DNA from: JAFGAV01 sp041479055
Lineage (GTDB): Bacteria > Acidobacteriota > Aminicenantia > Aminicenantales > JAFGAV01
DNA: 64,000 nucleotides
Assembly (NCBI GenBank): GCA_963702835.1
Contig: OY969762.1
Coordinates: 2,976,001 to 3,040,000, forward strand
Reading direction: 5' to 3'
The translations under genes were made by a program, and so were the position numbers. Below the pieces are notes generated by a model. It saw nothing but the letters and a program-made list of their open reading frames with translations. It ran no database searches and had not been told where the DNA came from. How positions within the stretch are numbered: position 1 is the first letter of the stretch; every line of letters starts with the position of its first letter. Below are positions 1-8,067 of the stretch, piece after piece.

Positions 1-665
1 AGGCGCAGACCCAGTTCGAACGGGCGGCCGGGGAGTTGGAGATTCGGATCATCCACGCTTACTCGCCGCAGGCCAAAGGACGCATCGAGCGGCTGTTCGG
101 AACCCTGCAGGATCGGCTGGTTAAGGAGATGCGGTTGGCCGGCGTCGCGACGCTGGAGGAGGCCAACCGCTTCCTGGACGGCTTCTGGCCGGGGTTCAAT
201 GAGCAGTTTGCCAAGGAAGCGCGAGAGTCCGGGAACCTCCATCGTCCGCTTCCCAAGACAGTCAACCTGCGGGAGGTTTTCTGCCTGAAGGGCACGCGGA
301 CGATCAACAACGGCTATCTCCTCCGCTGGCATGGCCGGTTGTTGGCTATTCAGAACCCGACGCTGGGGATGCGGAGACGTCCGGCCCAGATTCTGGAGCA
401 CCCCGACGGAGGAATCGTTATCCGCTTCAACGGTCGAGACCTGCACTTTCGGGATGTCCTCCAGGAAGTCGCTCCCCCTGCTCCCTCCCGCCAACCGAAA
501 GCAGAAAAGCCTAAAACCGGCAAGTACATTCCTCCGGCCGATCACCCCTGGCGTCGGAGCAACAAGATCCTCCATCGCCAGTGGGCCCAAGGGATCTTCT
601 AGACCATGAGAAAAGCGGAAATATTCACTTTGCCCACAAGCGGAAATAATCACGTTGCCTTGACA
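1..665 (+). mobile_element. Right part of an IS1202/ISNCY-type insertion sequence (left end outside window)
   Basis: The window opens inside a transposase gene and the element ends shortly after its stop codon. The right end carries two copies of GCGGAAATA (615-623 and 640-648) spaced 25 bp apart, and closes with TTGACA at 660-665. The complete related element at 49466-50853 has the same layout: an 8-bp repeat with 25-bp spacing, and an outer end that reads TAGACA. I set the right boundary at 665 by that analogy. The target duplication cannot be checked because the left end is missing. Confidence 0.7.
3..602 (+). CDS. DDE transposase, IS1202/ISNCY type, 5'-truncated by window edge
   Basis: This is the C-terminal 199 residues of a DDE transposase that would cut and join element ends. 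The reading frame is open from base 3 with no start codon, so the gene begins upstream of the window. It contains AYSPQAKGRIERLFGTLQDR, the segment around the third catalytic acidic residue (the E of RIER). The tail carries YIPPADHPWR, typical of this IS group. The segment aligns with FSAQAKGRIERQGGTFQDR in the transposase at 49536-50840, but the two proteins are clearly divergent, so they are different elements. The stop codon is followed within 65 bp by the IS end. Confidence 0.85.
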   Translation, partial: AQTQFERAAGELEIRIIHAYSPQAKGRIERLFGTLQDRLVKEMRLAGVATLEEANRFLDGFWPGFNEQFAKEARESGNLHRPLPKTVNLREVFCLKGTRTINNGYLLRWHGRLLAIQNPTLGMRRRPAQILEHPDGGIVIRFNGRDLHFRDVLQEVAPPAPSRQPKAEKPKTGKYIPPADHPWRRSNKILHRQWAQGIF

Positions 666-680
666 TTATTTTTAATATCA

Positions 681-709
681 TTGCCCAAAAAATTAAAATG
701 TGATATAAT
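681..709 (+). promoter_or_regulatory. Sigma-70-type promoter for the AT-rich island
   Basis: TTGCCC (681-686) and TATAAT (704-709) are separated by 17 bp. The -10 is perfect and the -35 matches 4 of 6. It lies 37 bp upstream of the start codon at 746, just outside the IS right end. Confidence 0.6.
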
Positions 710-745
710 AAAAACAATAGAAAAGTTCTTTAAAAGGGGGATAGC

Positions 746-1060
746 ATGAAAAATTCTATTAAAATTTTGGCAATTTTCATTCTTTTGGTGCTCGGAGGCC
801 TATCGGTTTATAAAGTTGCTTATTCTACTGTTTGGGGAGGAAGTTGTGGTGAGGCACAATTTTTGTGCCGCGACTCAAGCACGTCAGGGTATTTTTGGTA
901 TTTTGATACCATTAGTTGCAGGGAGGGATTTGATGTTTGCGTTGGTCGCAGAAATAATCCGGAGGGTTACGGCTGCACTTATCTTTGCATGCTTTGTGAG
1001 CGAACTAGAGCGGGAACTTATTGTAATGTTGTTTACTCCGGCATTTGTTGCTCGCCATAG
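746..1060 (+). CDS. Small secreted Cys-rich protein (104 aa)
   Basis: I do not recognise a family. The N-terminus (KNSIKILAIFILLVLGGLSV) is a short positively charged region plus a hydrophobic segment, i.e. a signal peptide or membrane anchor. The remaining roughly 75 residues carry ten cysteines, ending in ICCSP, which suggests disulfide-bonded export. The ribosome site AAAGGGGG precedes the ATG by 5 nt. The gene is much more AT-rich than the chromosome around it and sits directly beside an IS end, so it looks acquired. It is followed after 8 bp by another small membrane-protein gene, and the two share one promoter and one terminator. Bacteriocin-like or peptide-signal roles are possible but unsupported. 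Confidence 0.7.
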   Translation: MKNSIKILAIFILLVLGGLSVYKVAYSTVWGGSCGEAQFLCRDSSTSGYFWYFDTISCREGFDVCVGRRNNPEGYGCTYLCMLCERTRAGTYCNVVYSGICCSP

Positions 1061-1068
1061 CACATAGT

Positions 1069-1413
1069 ATGAAAAAAAGCCACCTAAGTATTATTAGCGG
1101 CGCTATTATTTGGTTAGCTGCAATACTTTCTATTCTTATAGTTTCTAATTTTGCAGTTTTTAAGAAAAGCACTAATAATGGCGGTTCTTGTGCAATTTGT
1201 AATAGCATTCCTATCCATAGAGAGGCAACATCAGAAGAGGTCAAGCGACAGCAGGCGTTATCTGAAAAAAAGAGGGTTTTTCTAAGCGGACTATCCAAAG
1301 AAATAATTGGAAAATTGCAAAAGGAAAAATATTATTTGTTCTTGACTGATGATGACCATTTTATTATAAAAGACGCTAAAACAAAAGGAGTTATTTTGCA
1401 AGAAAAGAATTAA
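1069..1413 (+). CDS. Small single-pass membrane protein (114 aa), unknown function
   Basis: I chose the ATG at 1069 (MKKSHLS) because the upstream in-frame start at 1045 lies inside the preceding gene. Residues 7-29 form one hydrophobic segment. A short stretch with SCAIC follows, then a Lys/Glu-rich soluble part of about 70 residues with a likely helix (EEVKRQQALSEKKR). The paired cysteines next to the membrane and the Cys-rich neighbour suggest that the two proteins act together outside the cytoplasm; this is inference. Base composition is AT-rich like the neighbour. A strong terminator lies 60 bp after the stop. Confidence 0.65.
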   Translation: MKKSHLSIISGAIIWLAAILSILIVSNFAVFKKSTNNGGSCAICNSIPIHREATSEEVKRQQALSEKKRVFLSGLSKEIIGKLQKEKYYLFLTDDDHFIIKDAKTKGVILQEKN

Positions 1414-1474
1414 ATTTTTTATCATTGACAACAATCGGAGAATTATAGTTTATTTGTAATGCGTCGCAGCTAAA

Positions 1475-1507
1475 AAATAAATCCGCTCTTTGAGCGGATT
1501 TATTTTT
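1475..1507 (+). terminator. Rho-independent terminator
   Basis: A perfect 14-bp stem (AAATAAATCCGCTC, loop TTT, GAGCGGATTTATTT) runs into T residues. It closes the AT-rich two-gene unit, and its A-rich 5' side would let it act on the opposite strand too. Confidence 0.85.
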
Positions 1508-1556
1508 AATATCAGGATAGCTTCCGGCGTTGACTCGAATTCGGGCAGCCCTTAAA

Positions 1557-2252
1557 ATGGCCTGCATGGACGACAGAGCGGCCCGCTCTCATGATCTCAA
1601 GGAATATGTCCTGGGCCTGGGGATCTCCTTGGTCGGCCTAGCCGATATCCGGCGGGTGCGACAGGCGTTTCTTCTCGAGATGGAGACGGCCTCCAAGTTT
1701 GACGCGGCGGTAGCCATGGGGCTGAGGCTGGCCGATGGGGTCTTGGAGGACATTGGCTCCCAGCCCACGCCTCTCTATTTTCATCATTACCGACAGGCCA
1801 ATTCTTTATTGGATAGGGCGGCTCTGCGGACCGCTTTATGGATCCAGGCCAAAGGCTTTCAGGCCCTGCCCATTGCCGCTTCCCAGATAATCGATTGGGA
1901 CAGACAGTCGGGCCATGTATCCCATAAGAAGATCGGGCTGCTGGCCGGGCTGGGCTGGACCGGCCGCAACAACCTGCTCGTTAACCCGGAGCATGGGGCC
2001 AGGTTCCGACTGGTGACGGTGCTGACCGATATGCCCCTGGCTCTCGATAGCCCCTTCCTCGGCGACTGCGGCTCCTGCCGGCGATGTATAACGGTTTGCC
2101 CGGCCGGAGCGATCAAAGATAAAGTTGAGGATTTCGATCACCTGGCTTGCTACGAAAAACTTAAGGAATTCCGCAGCCGTGGGCTGGTCAGTCAGTTCAT
2201 CTGCGGCGTGTGTGTCAAAGCCTGTGCCGGCCGCTCCTCCCGTCTTCCCTGA
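1557..2252 (+). CDS. QueG-like protein with two [4Fe-4S] clusters
   Basis: The 231-aa protein resembles the N-terminal and ferredoxin parts of epoxyqueuosine reductase. The motif CGSCRRCITVCPAGAIK binds a first [4Fe-4S] cluster, and CYEK plus CGVCVKAC near the C-terminus would supply a second. True QueG is usually 300-380 residues and continues after the second cluster, whereas this protein stops 7 residues after it. It therefore fits the shorter family of double-cluster reductase-like proteins of unknown substrate better than QueG itself. The start is uncertain: ATGs at 1557 and 1566 and a TTG at 1530 are all in frame, and none has a good ribosome site. Confidence 0.7.
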   Translation: MACMDDRAARSHDLKEYVLGLGISLVGLADIRRVRQAFLLEMETASKFDAAVAMGLRLADGVLEDIGSQPTPLYFHHYRQANSLLDRAALRTALWIQAKGFQALPIAASQIIDWDRQSGHVSHKKIGLLAGLGWTGRNNLLVNPEHGARFRLVTVLTDMPLALDSPFLGDCGSCRRCITVCPAGAIKDKVEDFDHLACYEKLKEFRSRGLVSQFICGVCVKACAGRSSRLP

Positions 2253-2285
2253 TTCCAGGCCGGCTCTTAATTAGGCCCTCTCCCT

Positions 2286-2834
2286 TTATTTCTTCTGGCA
2301 GGGGACCCAGATCTGTGTCTTTAAATCTTCCGGCCTGGTGGAGTTCGGGTCAGAGAGGTACTGTTCCAGGAACGGCCCAGCCGGAGCATAGCCGTTGGCT
2401 TCCATCCAGGCCATTATCTCGGAATAGATACCGCTTGATTCCTCGTAGGGTCCGGAGTGGAAAGCTTCCAGGACGGTGGTAAAGGTCCACTGCTTGAAGC
2501 GCAGCGGGTCCTGAACGTTCGACTCTATTACCGGGAAGCCGATCTCCCAATGCAGGTTCTCCGGCTTGGTGACGGCCGGGTCGTTATAGTAGACGCCCAC
2601 AAGGGGCCCCATGGGGACTAAGTTCTGAGCTTGCATGAACTGGACCAGCTGCCCGATTTTTGCTTCCATGTCGGTGTAAGGGCCTTGGCATGGCAGACAG
2701 CAGTAAGAAAAGGCCGCGACCTCTTTGACCTTGAACTTGTCCTGTCCAGATGACAGAGAGCTTGAAGCGGAGGCCGCGACAGCCACCAAACAGACCAAGC
2801 CAACAAGATGCACAAACAAAATCGCTCTTTTCAT
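2286..2834 (-). CDS. Exported GyrI-like (AraC effector-binding fold) protein
   Basis: This is a 182-aa protein with a signal peptide (hydrophobic residues about 4-22, then ASASS). It is followed by a GyrI-like small-molecule-binding domain recognisable by FSYCCLPCQGPYTDM, the GPLVGVYYNDP segment, and a second half with HSGPYEESSGIYSEIMAWMEANGY. Such domains bind small ligands. Stand-alone exported forms have no established role, and the domain is not fused to DNA-binding here. The start at 2834 is chosen for GAGGACC just upstream. A TATAAT -10 box (minus strand, 2877-2872) lies about 40 bp further upstream with no good -35. Confidence 0.75.
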   Translation of the reverse strand: MKRAILFVHLVGLVCLVAVAASASSSLSSGQDKFKVKEVAAFSYCCLPCQGPYTDMEAKIGQLVQFMQAQNLVPMGPLVGVYYNDPAVTKPENLHWEIGFPVIESNVQDPLRFKQWTFTTVLEAFHSGPYEESSGIYSEIMAWMEANGYAPAGPFLEQYLSDPNSTRPEDLKTQIWVPCQKK

Positions 2835-2927
2835 ATTGGTCCTCTCGATAAAAATCAGCTTTTCCTCTTTAATTATACTTTTTTGTCCAATAAAAACAAA
2901 GATCAATGACTTGAAACATTACCGGAA

Positions 2928-3809
2928 TCAGTTGGATGGAGGCTTCCGCTCGACGATCTTCCAAGTCTTTAACTCCTCCAGCGCCGTGGAATCGGTTTGG
3001 TCTATCTTTAGGGGAGTGATCGTAATGAAGCCGTTTCTCAAGCCCCAAGAATCGGTCTTATCATCCGATCCGGCATCTATCGTATGGAAGTCATACCAGA
3101 TATAAAACTTTCCTTCTAGAAAATTCGGCCGATAGACATAATTGGGGTAAGCCCGTGTATCCTGCCGGGCCAACAACACGCCTTTAATATCGCCACGGGG
3201 CAGGTTGGGATAGTTGATGTTCAAGAACCAGCCGGGCTTTAAGCTCTTTCCCTGGATTTCTTTTATAAGCTCGGTCATAAAATCCGCCGCCTCTTCCAGA
3301 TAGAGTTTTTCCTTCTCCTTATCTAATTCCTTGGCCAGGGAAACGGCTATAGCCGGAATTCCTTTGATGCTGGCTTCCCGGGCACAGCCGACTGTCCCTG
3401 AGGAGAAGGTCATAACGCCCAGGTTATCCCCATTATTGATACCGGATACGACCAGGTCGGGTTTTTCTTGGAGAAGAAGCTCCAGGCCGAGTTTGATGCA
3501 AGTGGCGGGAGTTGTATCCGCAGCAAACCAGTTCTCGTTCTCGCCTTTCTTGACCGGTGTGACCACTAACGGTTGATCTAAAGTCAAGCCGTGGCTGACG
3601 CCGCTGTGGTTCCGGGAAGGAGCGACGACGTCCACAGAAGCAATCTGCTCCAGTTTTTGGGACAAAATTTCCAGCCCGATCGCGCTTATGCCGTCATCAT
3701 TGCTCAATAAGATGCGGAACTTGCCTGCTTCCTTCTGTGATTGACCGCCAAAGGAGACAACGGTCAAGCTGACTATCATCAATAGAATCAAAAACTTGTT
3801 TTTTTTCAT
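2928..3809 (-). CDS. surE: SurE-type 5'/3'-nucleotidase with signal peptide
   Basis: This 293-aa member of the SurE phosphatase family hydrolyses nucleoside monophosphates and short polyphosphates with a divalent metal. The SNDDG motif (residues 36-40) holds the two metal-binding aspartates. PSRNHSGVSHGLT (second metal loop) and VSGINNGDNLG follow as in the family. Unusually, residues 1-22 form a signal peptide, so the enzyme is predicted to act in the periplasm or outside the cell. Canonical SurE is cytoplasmic and lacks this. A C-terminal extension of about 60 residues follows the core. The gene is on the same strand as the GyrI-like gene 93 bp downstream; shared transcription is possible. 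Confidence 0.85.
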   Translation of the reverse strand: MKKNKFLILLMIVSLTVVSFGGQSQKEAGKFRILLSNDDGISAIGLEILSQKLEQIASVDVVAPSRNHSGVSHGLTLDQPLVVTPVKKGENENWFAADTTPATCIKLGLELLLQEKPDLVVSGINNGDNLGVMTFSSGTVGCAREASIKGIPAIAVSLAKELDKEKEKLYLEEAADFMTELIKEIQGKSLKPGWFLNINYPNLPRGDIKGVLLARQDTRAYPNYVYRPNFLEGKFYIWYDFHTIDAGSDDKTDSWGLRNGFITITPLKIDQTDSTALEELKTWKIVERKPPSN

Positions 3810-4003
3810 AAAATTCTCCTCGAGTCAGATAAGCCTATGACGAAAATATGTGCATTCACCCAAAAATCATTTAGAGACAGTATCATGGCGAAATGTTCTG
3901 GACGATTTCCACATACTTATTCACATAAATTGTGGAAATCGCCTTCTTCTCCTCCACAAGCTCGAATTTGAACGCGGATGGCTCATGTCCAACTCCTTAC
4001 TTT

Positions 4004-6403
4004 TTACTTTTTCTTGACGTACCGGTCGAACCACTCCAGCATCTCGGCGATAGTGTGGAGCACCGACTCCCGCGCGTTGTAGCCGTGGCTCTCGCAGGGC
4101 AGCATGACCAGGCGGGCCGTAGCCCCGAAGCCCTGCAGGGCGGCAAACAGGCGCTCGGACTGGATGGGGAAGGTTCCCGAGTTGTTATCCGCCTCGCCGT
4201 GAATGAGCAGGATGGGCTCGTTGATCTTGTTGGCGAACATGAAGGGCGACATATTGATATAGGAAGAAGGTGCTTCCCATAGCGTTCGGCGCTCGTTCTG
4301 GAAGCCGAAGGGCGTCAGGGTCCGGTTGTAGGCGCCGCTCCGGGCGATTCCGGCGGCGAACAGGTCCGTGTGGGCCAGCAGGTTGGCGGTCATGAACGCG
4401 CCGTAGCTGTGGCCGCCCACACCCACCCGGGCTGGGTCGGCCACGCCCAGCTCGGCCAGCTTGTTGATGGCCGCCCGGGCGTTGTCCGTGAGCTGTTGGA
4501 CGAAGGTATCGTTGACCGTGTTAGGGTCGCCGATAATGGGCATTTCGGCGCCGTCCAGGACAACGTAACCTTGGGTGAGGAAGAAAAGATGCGAAGGGCC
4601 CCGGAAAAAGGTGAAGCGGCCGGCCGAGCCGCGCACCTGGCCGGCCACCCCGGCGTCGGTGTATTCGCGGGGATAAGCCCACACCACGGCCGGCAGCCTG
4701 GTTCCTTCTTTATAGCCGGGCGGGAGGTAGAGGGTGCCGCTGAGGTCCAGGCCATCGGCCCGCTTGTACTTGATGAGCTGTTTTTTCAGGCCGGTAAGCT
4801 GGGGAGCGGGGTCCTTGAAATCGGTCAGGGCCTGGCGTTTTCCGGTCTTGAGGTCCAGGCGATAGTAATTGGGCGGCTCGGTTGGCGACTCCGAGCTGAT
4901 AAGGAGAAAACGGCGCGAATTTCCCTGGAAATCTTCGAACATCTCAAAGCGGTCTGCGACGGACTGGAACAACCTCTTCTTGTTCAGGGTCCGGATGTTG
5001 ACCCGATCAAGGAAAGGACGGTCGCCCTGGGGGGAGGCGCCCGGCCCGGCCAGGTAGATCCAATCTTTTTCGAGGATGGCATAGTCATGGCCGGAGGGAG
5101 TCTTGGCCATGACCGGGGAGCCGGGGTCGTTATAGCGGTCCTGAGAGTTCAAGTCGAACAAAACTCTGGGAAGCAGGTTGATGTGTCCGGTGTCGATGAG
5201 AGAAGTTGTCCGCCAGCTTTTCTTCCAGCTATATTCGGAGACTAAAGCCAGCCCTTCCGTGCCCAGCCACGTGATTTCGGCGCACCTTTCCTTCGTTCGG
5301 ACGATCTCCCGGGGAGTTCCTTGGAAAGGAGAGGCCAGGGACAGAACCTTGTCCCGATAAGGGACGATCTTCTCCGGGTCGCCGCCGTCCAGGGCTTCCG
5401 CCCAGATAAGCGTGGCCGGCCGGCCGGCCTGCCATTCCGGCGAGCGCGGCCCGGTGGGGACTCCGTTTAGGGGAACTTCGTCCGCGGGGGGCAGGTCGGC
5501 CAGTACAAAGACCGGTTCGCCGTTGGTGTTCCAGACCTCGTAGGACCTGGAGAAGGAGTAAGCGGGAACGCTGTAAGAAAAAGGCCTCTTGAGCCTGGTG
5601 ATGAGTAGAAGCCGGCCGTCGGGGGAGGGCTCGACCCTGGCCAGGATGGCCGGCATTCCCACCTTGCGCAGGGAGCCGGCGGCGATATCAATCTCCGACA
5701 GCTGGGCCAAACCGTAATATTCGAACAGCGCCTCATCATAAGGGGTTTTGAGCAAGTCCTGATAAGTGGCCGTTTTGACGAACTTGCCTTTCGCCTCCTG
5801 GATATCGGGGCCGCTAGGGACAGGAGGTTTTTGGGGCGGGTTTCCTCGCCCCTCGACCACGAGGGTCACCAGCAAGCGCCGGCTGTCGGGCATCCAGGTG
5901 AAGCCTCCCCCGAAGACCGCGTTGAGCAGGGGGGCGGTGAGCGCCTTGGCTTTTCCCGTGGCCGCCTCAGCCGTCCACAGTTCCAGACCTTTGTCGGCGT
6001 ATCGGGCAAAGGCGATCCAGCCCCCGTCGGGAGACCATTGCGGCATCCCGATTTTGATTCCCTGGGGCAGGCCCACCGGCTTCAAAGTTCCGTCGGTTAG
6101 GTTCTTGATGGTCAACCCTGTGAAGAAGTTCAGCCGCTGGCTGCAGTTGAGGTCGGGGGAGATCCTTATTCCGGCCAGTCGAAGTATGGGCCGGGCCACG
6201 TCGGCAATGGAAGGCAGGCTGGCCTGGTCAGCCAGGAGCATCAGGTTGCCGGCCGGGTTCAACAGTACCCAGGGCGGCGGCGGCGCATCAATGATGTCCA
6301 CGATTTCTTTGGGCGGAAGCTTGTAAGGTTCCTGAGCCGCCAGGCCCGAGGCCAGCAGGACGGCCCAAAAAACATAGAGGAATGGCGCAATTCTTTTTGT
6401 CAA
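4004..6403 (-). CDS. S9 family prolyl-oligopeptidase-like serine peptidase, exported
   Basis: This 799-aa secreted or periplasmic peptidase probably trims short peptides. It has a signal peptide (ending near GLAAQEP), an N-terminal beta-propeller region with repeated WSPDGGW/WMPDSRR/SPDGR blades, then an alpha/beta hydrolase domain. The nucleophile is in GGHSYGAF (Ser666), the acid in LIHGEADNN and the histidine in ESHGYNAR, so the triad is complete. I chose a TTG start at 6403 because AAGGAGG (6410-6416) sits 6 bp upstream and the signal peptide begins right there; an ATG at 6436 is the alternative. It is divergent from the DUF2079 gene. Confidence 0.9.
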   Translation of the reverse strand: MTKRIAPFLYVFWAVLLASGLAAQEPYKLPPKEIVDIIDAPPPPWVLLNPAGNLMLLADQASLPSIADVARPILRLAGIRISPDLNCSQRLNFFTGLTIKNLTDGTLKPVGLPQGIKIGMPQWSPDGGWIAFARYADKGLELWTAEAATGKAKALTAPLLNAVFGGGFTWMPDSRRLLVTLVVEGRGNPPQKPPVPSGPDIQEAKGKFVKTATYQDLLKTPYDEALFEYYGLAQLSEIDIAAGSLRKVGMPAILARVEPSPDGRLLLITRLKRPFSYSVPAYSFSRSYEVWNTNGEPVFVLADLPPADEVPLNGVPTGPRSPEWQAGRPATLIWAEALDGGDPEKIVPYRDKVLSLASPFQGTPREIVRTKERCAEITWLGTEGLALVSEYSWKKSWRTTSLIDTGHINLLPRVLFDLNSQDRYNDPGSPVMAKTPSGHDYAILEKDWIYLAGPGASPQGDRPFLDRVNIRTLNKKRLFQSVADRFEMFEDFQGNSRRFLLISSESPTEPPNYYRLDLKTGKRQALTDFKDPAPQLTGLKKQLIKYKRADGLDLSGTLYLPPGYKEGTRLPAVVWAYPREYTDAGVAGQVRGSAGRFTFFRGPSHLFFLTQGYVVLDGAEMPIIGDPNTVNDTFVQQLTDNARAAINKLAELGVADPARVGVGGHSYGAFMTANLLAHTDLFAAGIARSGAYNRTLTPFGFQNERRTLWEAPSSYINMSPFMFANKINEPILLIHGEADNNSGTFPIQSERLFAALQGFGATARLVMLPCESHGYNARESVLHTIAEMLEWFDRYVKKK

Positions 6404-6537
6404 GGGGAGCCTCCTTGGTGGGCGTCGGAAAGGCATGAGGATTTATTGTAAGCCTAAGGTTTCGGAAATATCAATTTGGAAGGGAAGGCGGCGGCGGCGG
6501 CCAGAAGAATTGGACGGTTTGACATCGAAAAAAGGTG

Positions 6538-8067
6538 ATGACATACTTCTTCGAAAATCGAGCCATGTTAAAGGACAAACGGCGGGGGGCGGAGCGTTTG
6601 GGACTTGTCCTTCTCCTGCTGTGGATAGCCCTCTTCCTTGGGCTGCGAACGCTCCAGCACGACTCCTTCGGCACCAACGCCTGCGACTTGTCCTGTTTCG
6701 ACTACGGGCTTTATTCCACGCTCCACGGCAAGCTGATGGATGATCCCTTCCACCAGTACGCTTTCGGCCACTGGCACAGGGAGGCCGGCCGGCTCACTTT
6801 CGAGGCGGTCCGGTCGAAGGGTTGGGAAAACCACTTCGCCATCCATTTCATACCGGTCCTATTCCTGGTGCTTCCGTTTTACTTTATCGGCGGCGGTCCT
6901 CTCCTGCTGATCTATCTCCAGGTTCTCCTGGTCGGCCTGGCGGCCGCTTTCCTGTTCCTCATCGCCCGGCATGTCCTCCAGTCCCGCTGGGCGGCTTTGG
7001 CCCTGGCCGCCGTATTCCTCTTCTATCGGCATACCCTCCTGGCCTTGATGTTCGATTTTCATCCCGAGCTTTTCTTTCCCCTGCTCCTGCTGGCGGCCTT
7101 TTATTTTCTGGCTGTTAAAAGGAAGCCCCTTCTCTATTTTCTTTTTGTTGTCTTGGCTTTGGCGGTCAAGGAGGAGATGCCCATCTATATCTTTTTCTTC
7201 GGGCTGTTCGCCGCCTGGCGATTGAAAGAAAAAAAGCTGGGGTTTGTCACGTCGGCCCTGGCGCTGGCCTATTTCGTCCTGGTCATGGGGGTCATCCTGC
7301 CTTATTACCGGGCCCGGGCAGGCTTAGCCGGATTCTACAACTTTCAGAATGTCCTGGGCGGCGAACAAGACGGGCTCATCCAGGTCTCCCTGTATATGCT
7401 CAGCCATCCCGCCCAGCTTCTCCAGGGCTTAGACTTCCTGGATTTTCTCAAGAAGCTGGGAGATCTGCTCCTCCCTCTCTTCTTGCTGCCGCTCACCACC
7501 ACGTTCGGACTTCTGCTGTTGTTCCCCATAGCCGTAGCCCTGTTGAGCAAGCTGCCCCAGTTCTATACCTTCGGCGTCCATTACAGCGCGTCGCTCCTTC
7601 CTTTTCTTTTTCTGGCCTTGATCTACGGCCTGAAAGCGTTCCGGAGCAGGTTGGCTTCGCTGAAGCCTGAGAGGGGCCGCCGGATATTTGCTGCGGTCCT
7701 CCTGCTTCTATTGGCCGTCAATCTGGCCAACTCCAATTTCTGGAGGATCATCCAGCCTTCCCACTACCGCGCCCTGGCCGATCACGGCCGGGTTCATGCT
7801 CTCTTGAAGCGCATCCCGGAAAAGGCCTCGGTTGCCGCCCAGTCGGCCCTGATCCCCCATCTCCCCAAGCGGAAGGCCATCTTCATGCTGCCCGACCAGG
7901 ATGATGCGGATTACATTCTGGTCTATCCGGGCGTTAACCCTTGGCCGTACACCAGAGAGGAATTGGCGACCTTCGTCGCCTCCCTCGATGGCGGAAACCG
8001 CTATGTCCTCCTGGCCCGGGATGGACAGGTCAGGCTGTACAAGAAAGCCGGAGTGGAATCGCCGTGA
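6538..8067 (+). CDS. DUF2079 polytopic membrane protein
   Basis: The 509-aa integral membrane protein has about ten hydrophobic segments. The N-terminal signature NACDLSCFDYGLYSTLHGKLM is followed by ENHFAIHFIPVLFLVLPFY, as in DUF2079. The family resembles GT-C glycosyltransferases in topology, but no reaction has been established that I know of. The C-terminal 100 residues (ALADHGRVHALLKRIPEKASVAAQSALIPHL) form a soluble domain. The start could be the GTG at 6535, ATG at 6538 or ATG at 6565; none has a convincing ribosome site. Its stop overlaps the start of the amidohydrolase gene (GTGA). Confidence 0.8.
   Translation: MTYFFENRAMLKDKRRGAERLGLVLLLLWIALFLGLRTLQHDSFGTNACDLSCFDYGLYSTLHGKLMDDPFHQYAFGHWHREAGRLTFEAVRSKGWENHFAIHFIPVLFLVLPFYFIGGGPLLLIYLQVLLVGLAAAFLFLIARHVLQSRWAALALAAVFLFYRHTLLALMFDFHPELFFPLLLLAAFYFLAVKRKPLLYFLFVVLALAVKEEMPIYIFFFGLFAAWRLKEKKLGFVTSALALAYFVLVMGVILPYYRARAGLAGFYNFQNVLGGEQDGLIQVSLYMLSHPAQLLQGLDFLDFLKKLGDLLLPLFLLPLTTTFGLLLLFPIAVALLSKLPQFYTFGVHYSASLLPFLFLALIYGLKAFRSRLASLKPERGRRIFAAVLLLLLAVNLANSNFWRIIQPSHYRALADHGRVHALLKRIPEKASVAAQSALIPHLPKRKAIFMLPDQDDADYILVYPGVNPWPYTREELATFVASLDGGNRYVLLARDGQVRLYKKAGVESP

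Noticed and set aside
660..665. TTGACA at the IS end as the -35 of the AT-rich island promoter
   Set aside because: No -10 hexamer lies at 16-18 bp; the TATAAT at 704 pairs better with TTGCCC at 681.
746..1413. Toxin-antitoxin or NVEALA-type peptide pair
   Set aside because: Gene size and order would fit, but neither protein shows a recognisable toxin, antitoxin or NVEALA signature, so I left them as unknown.
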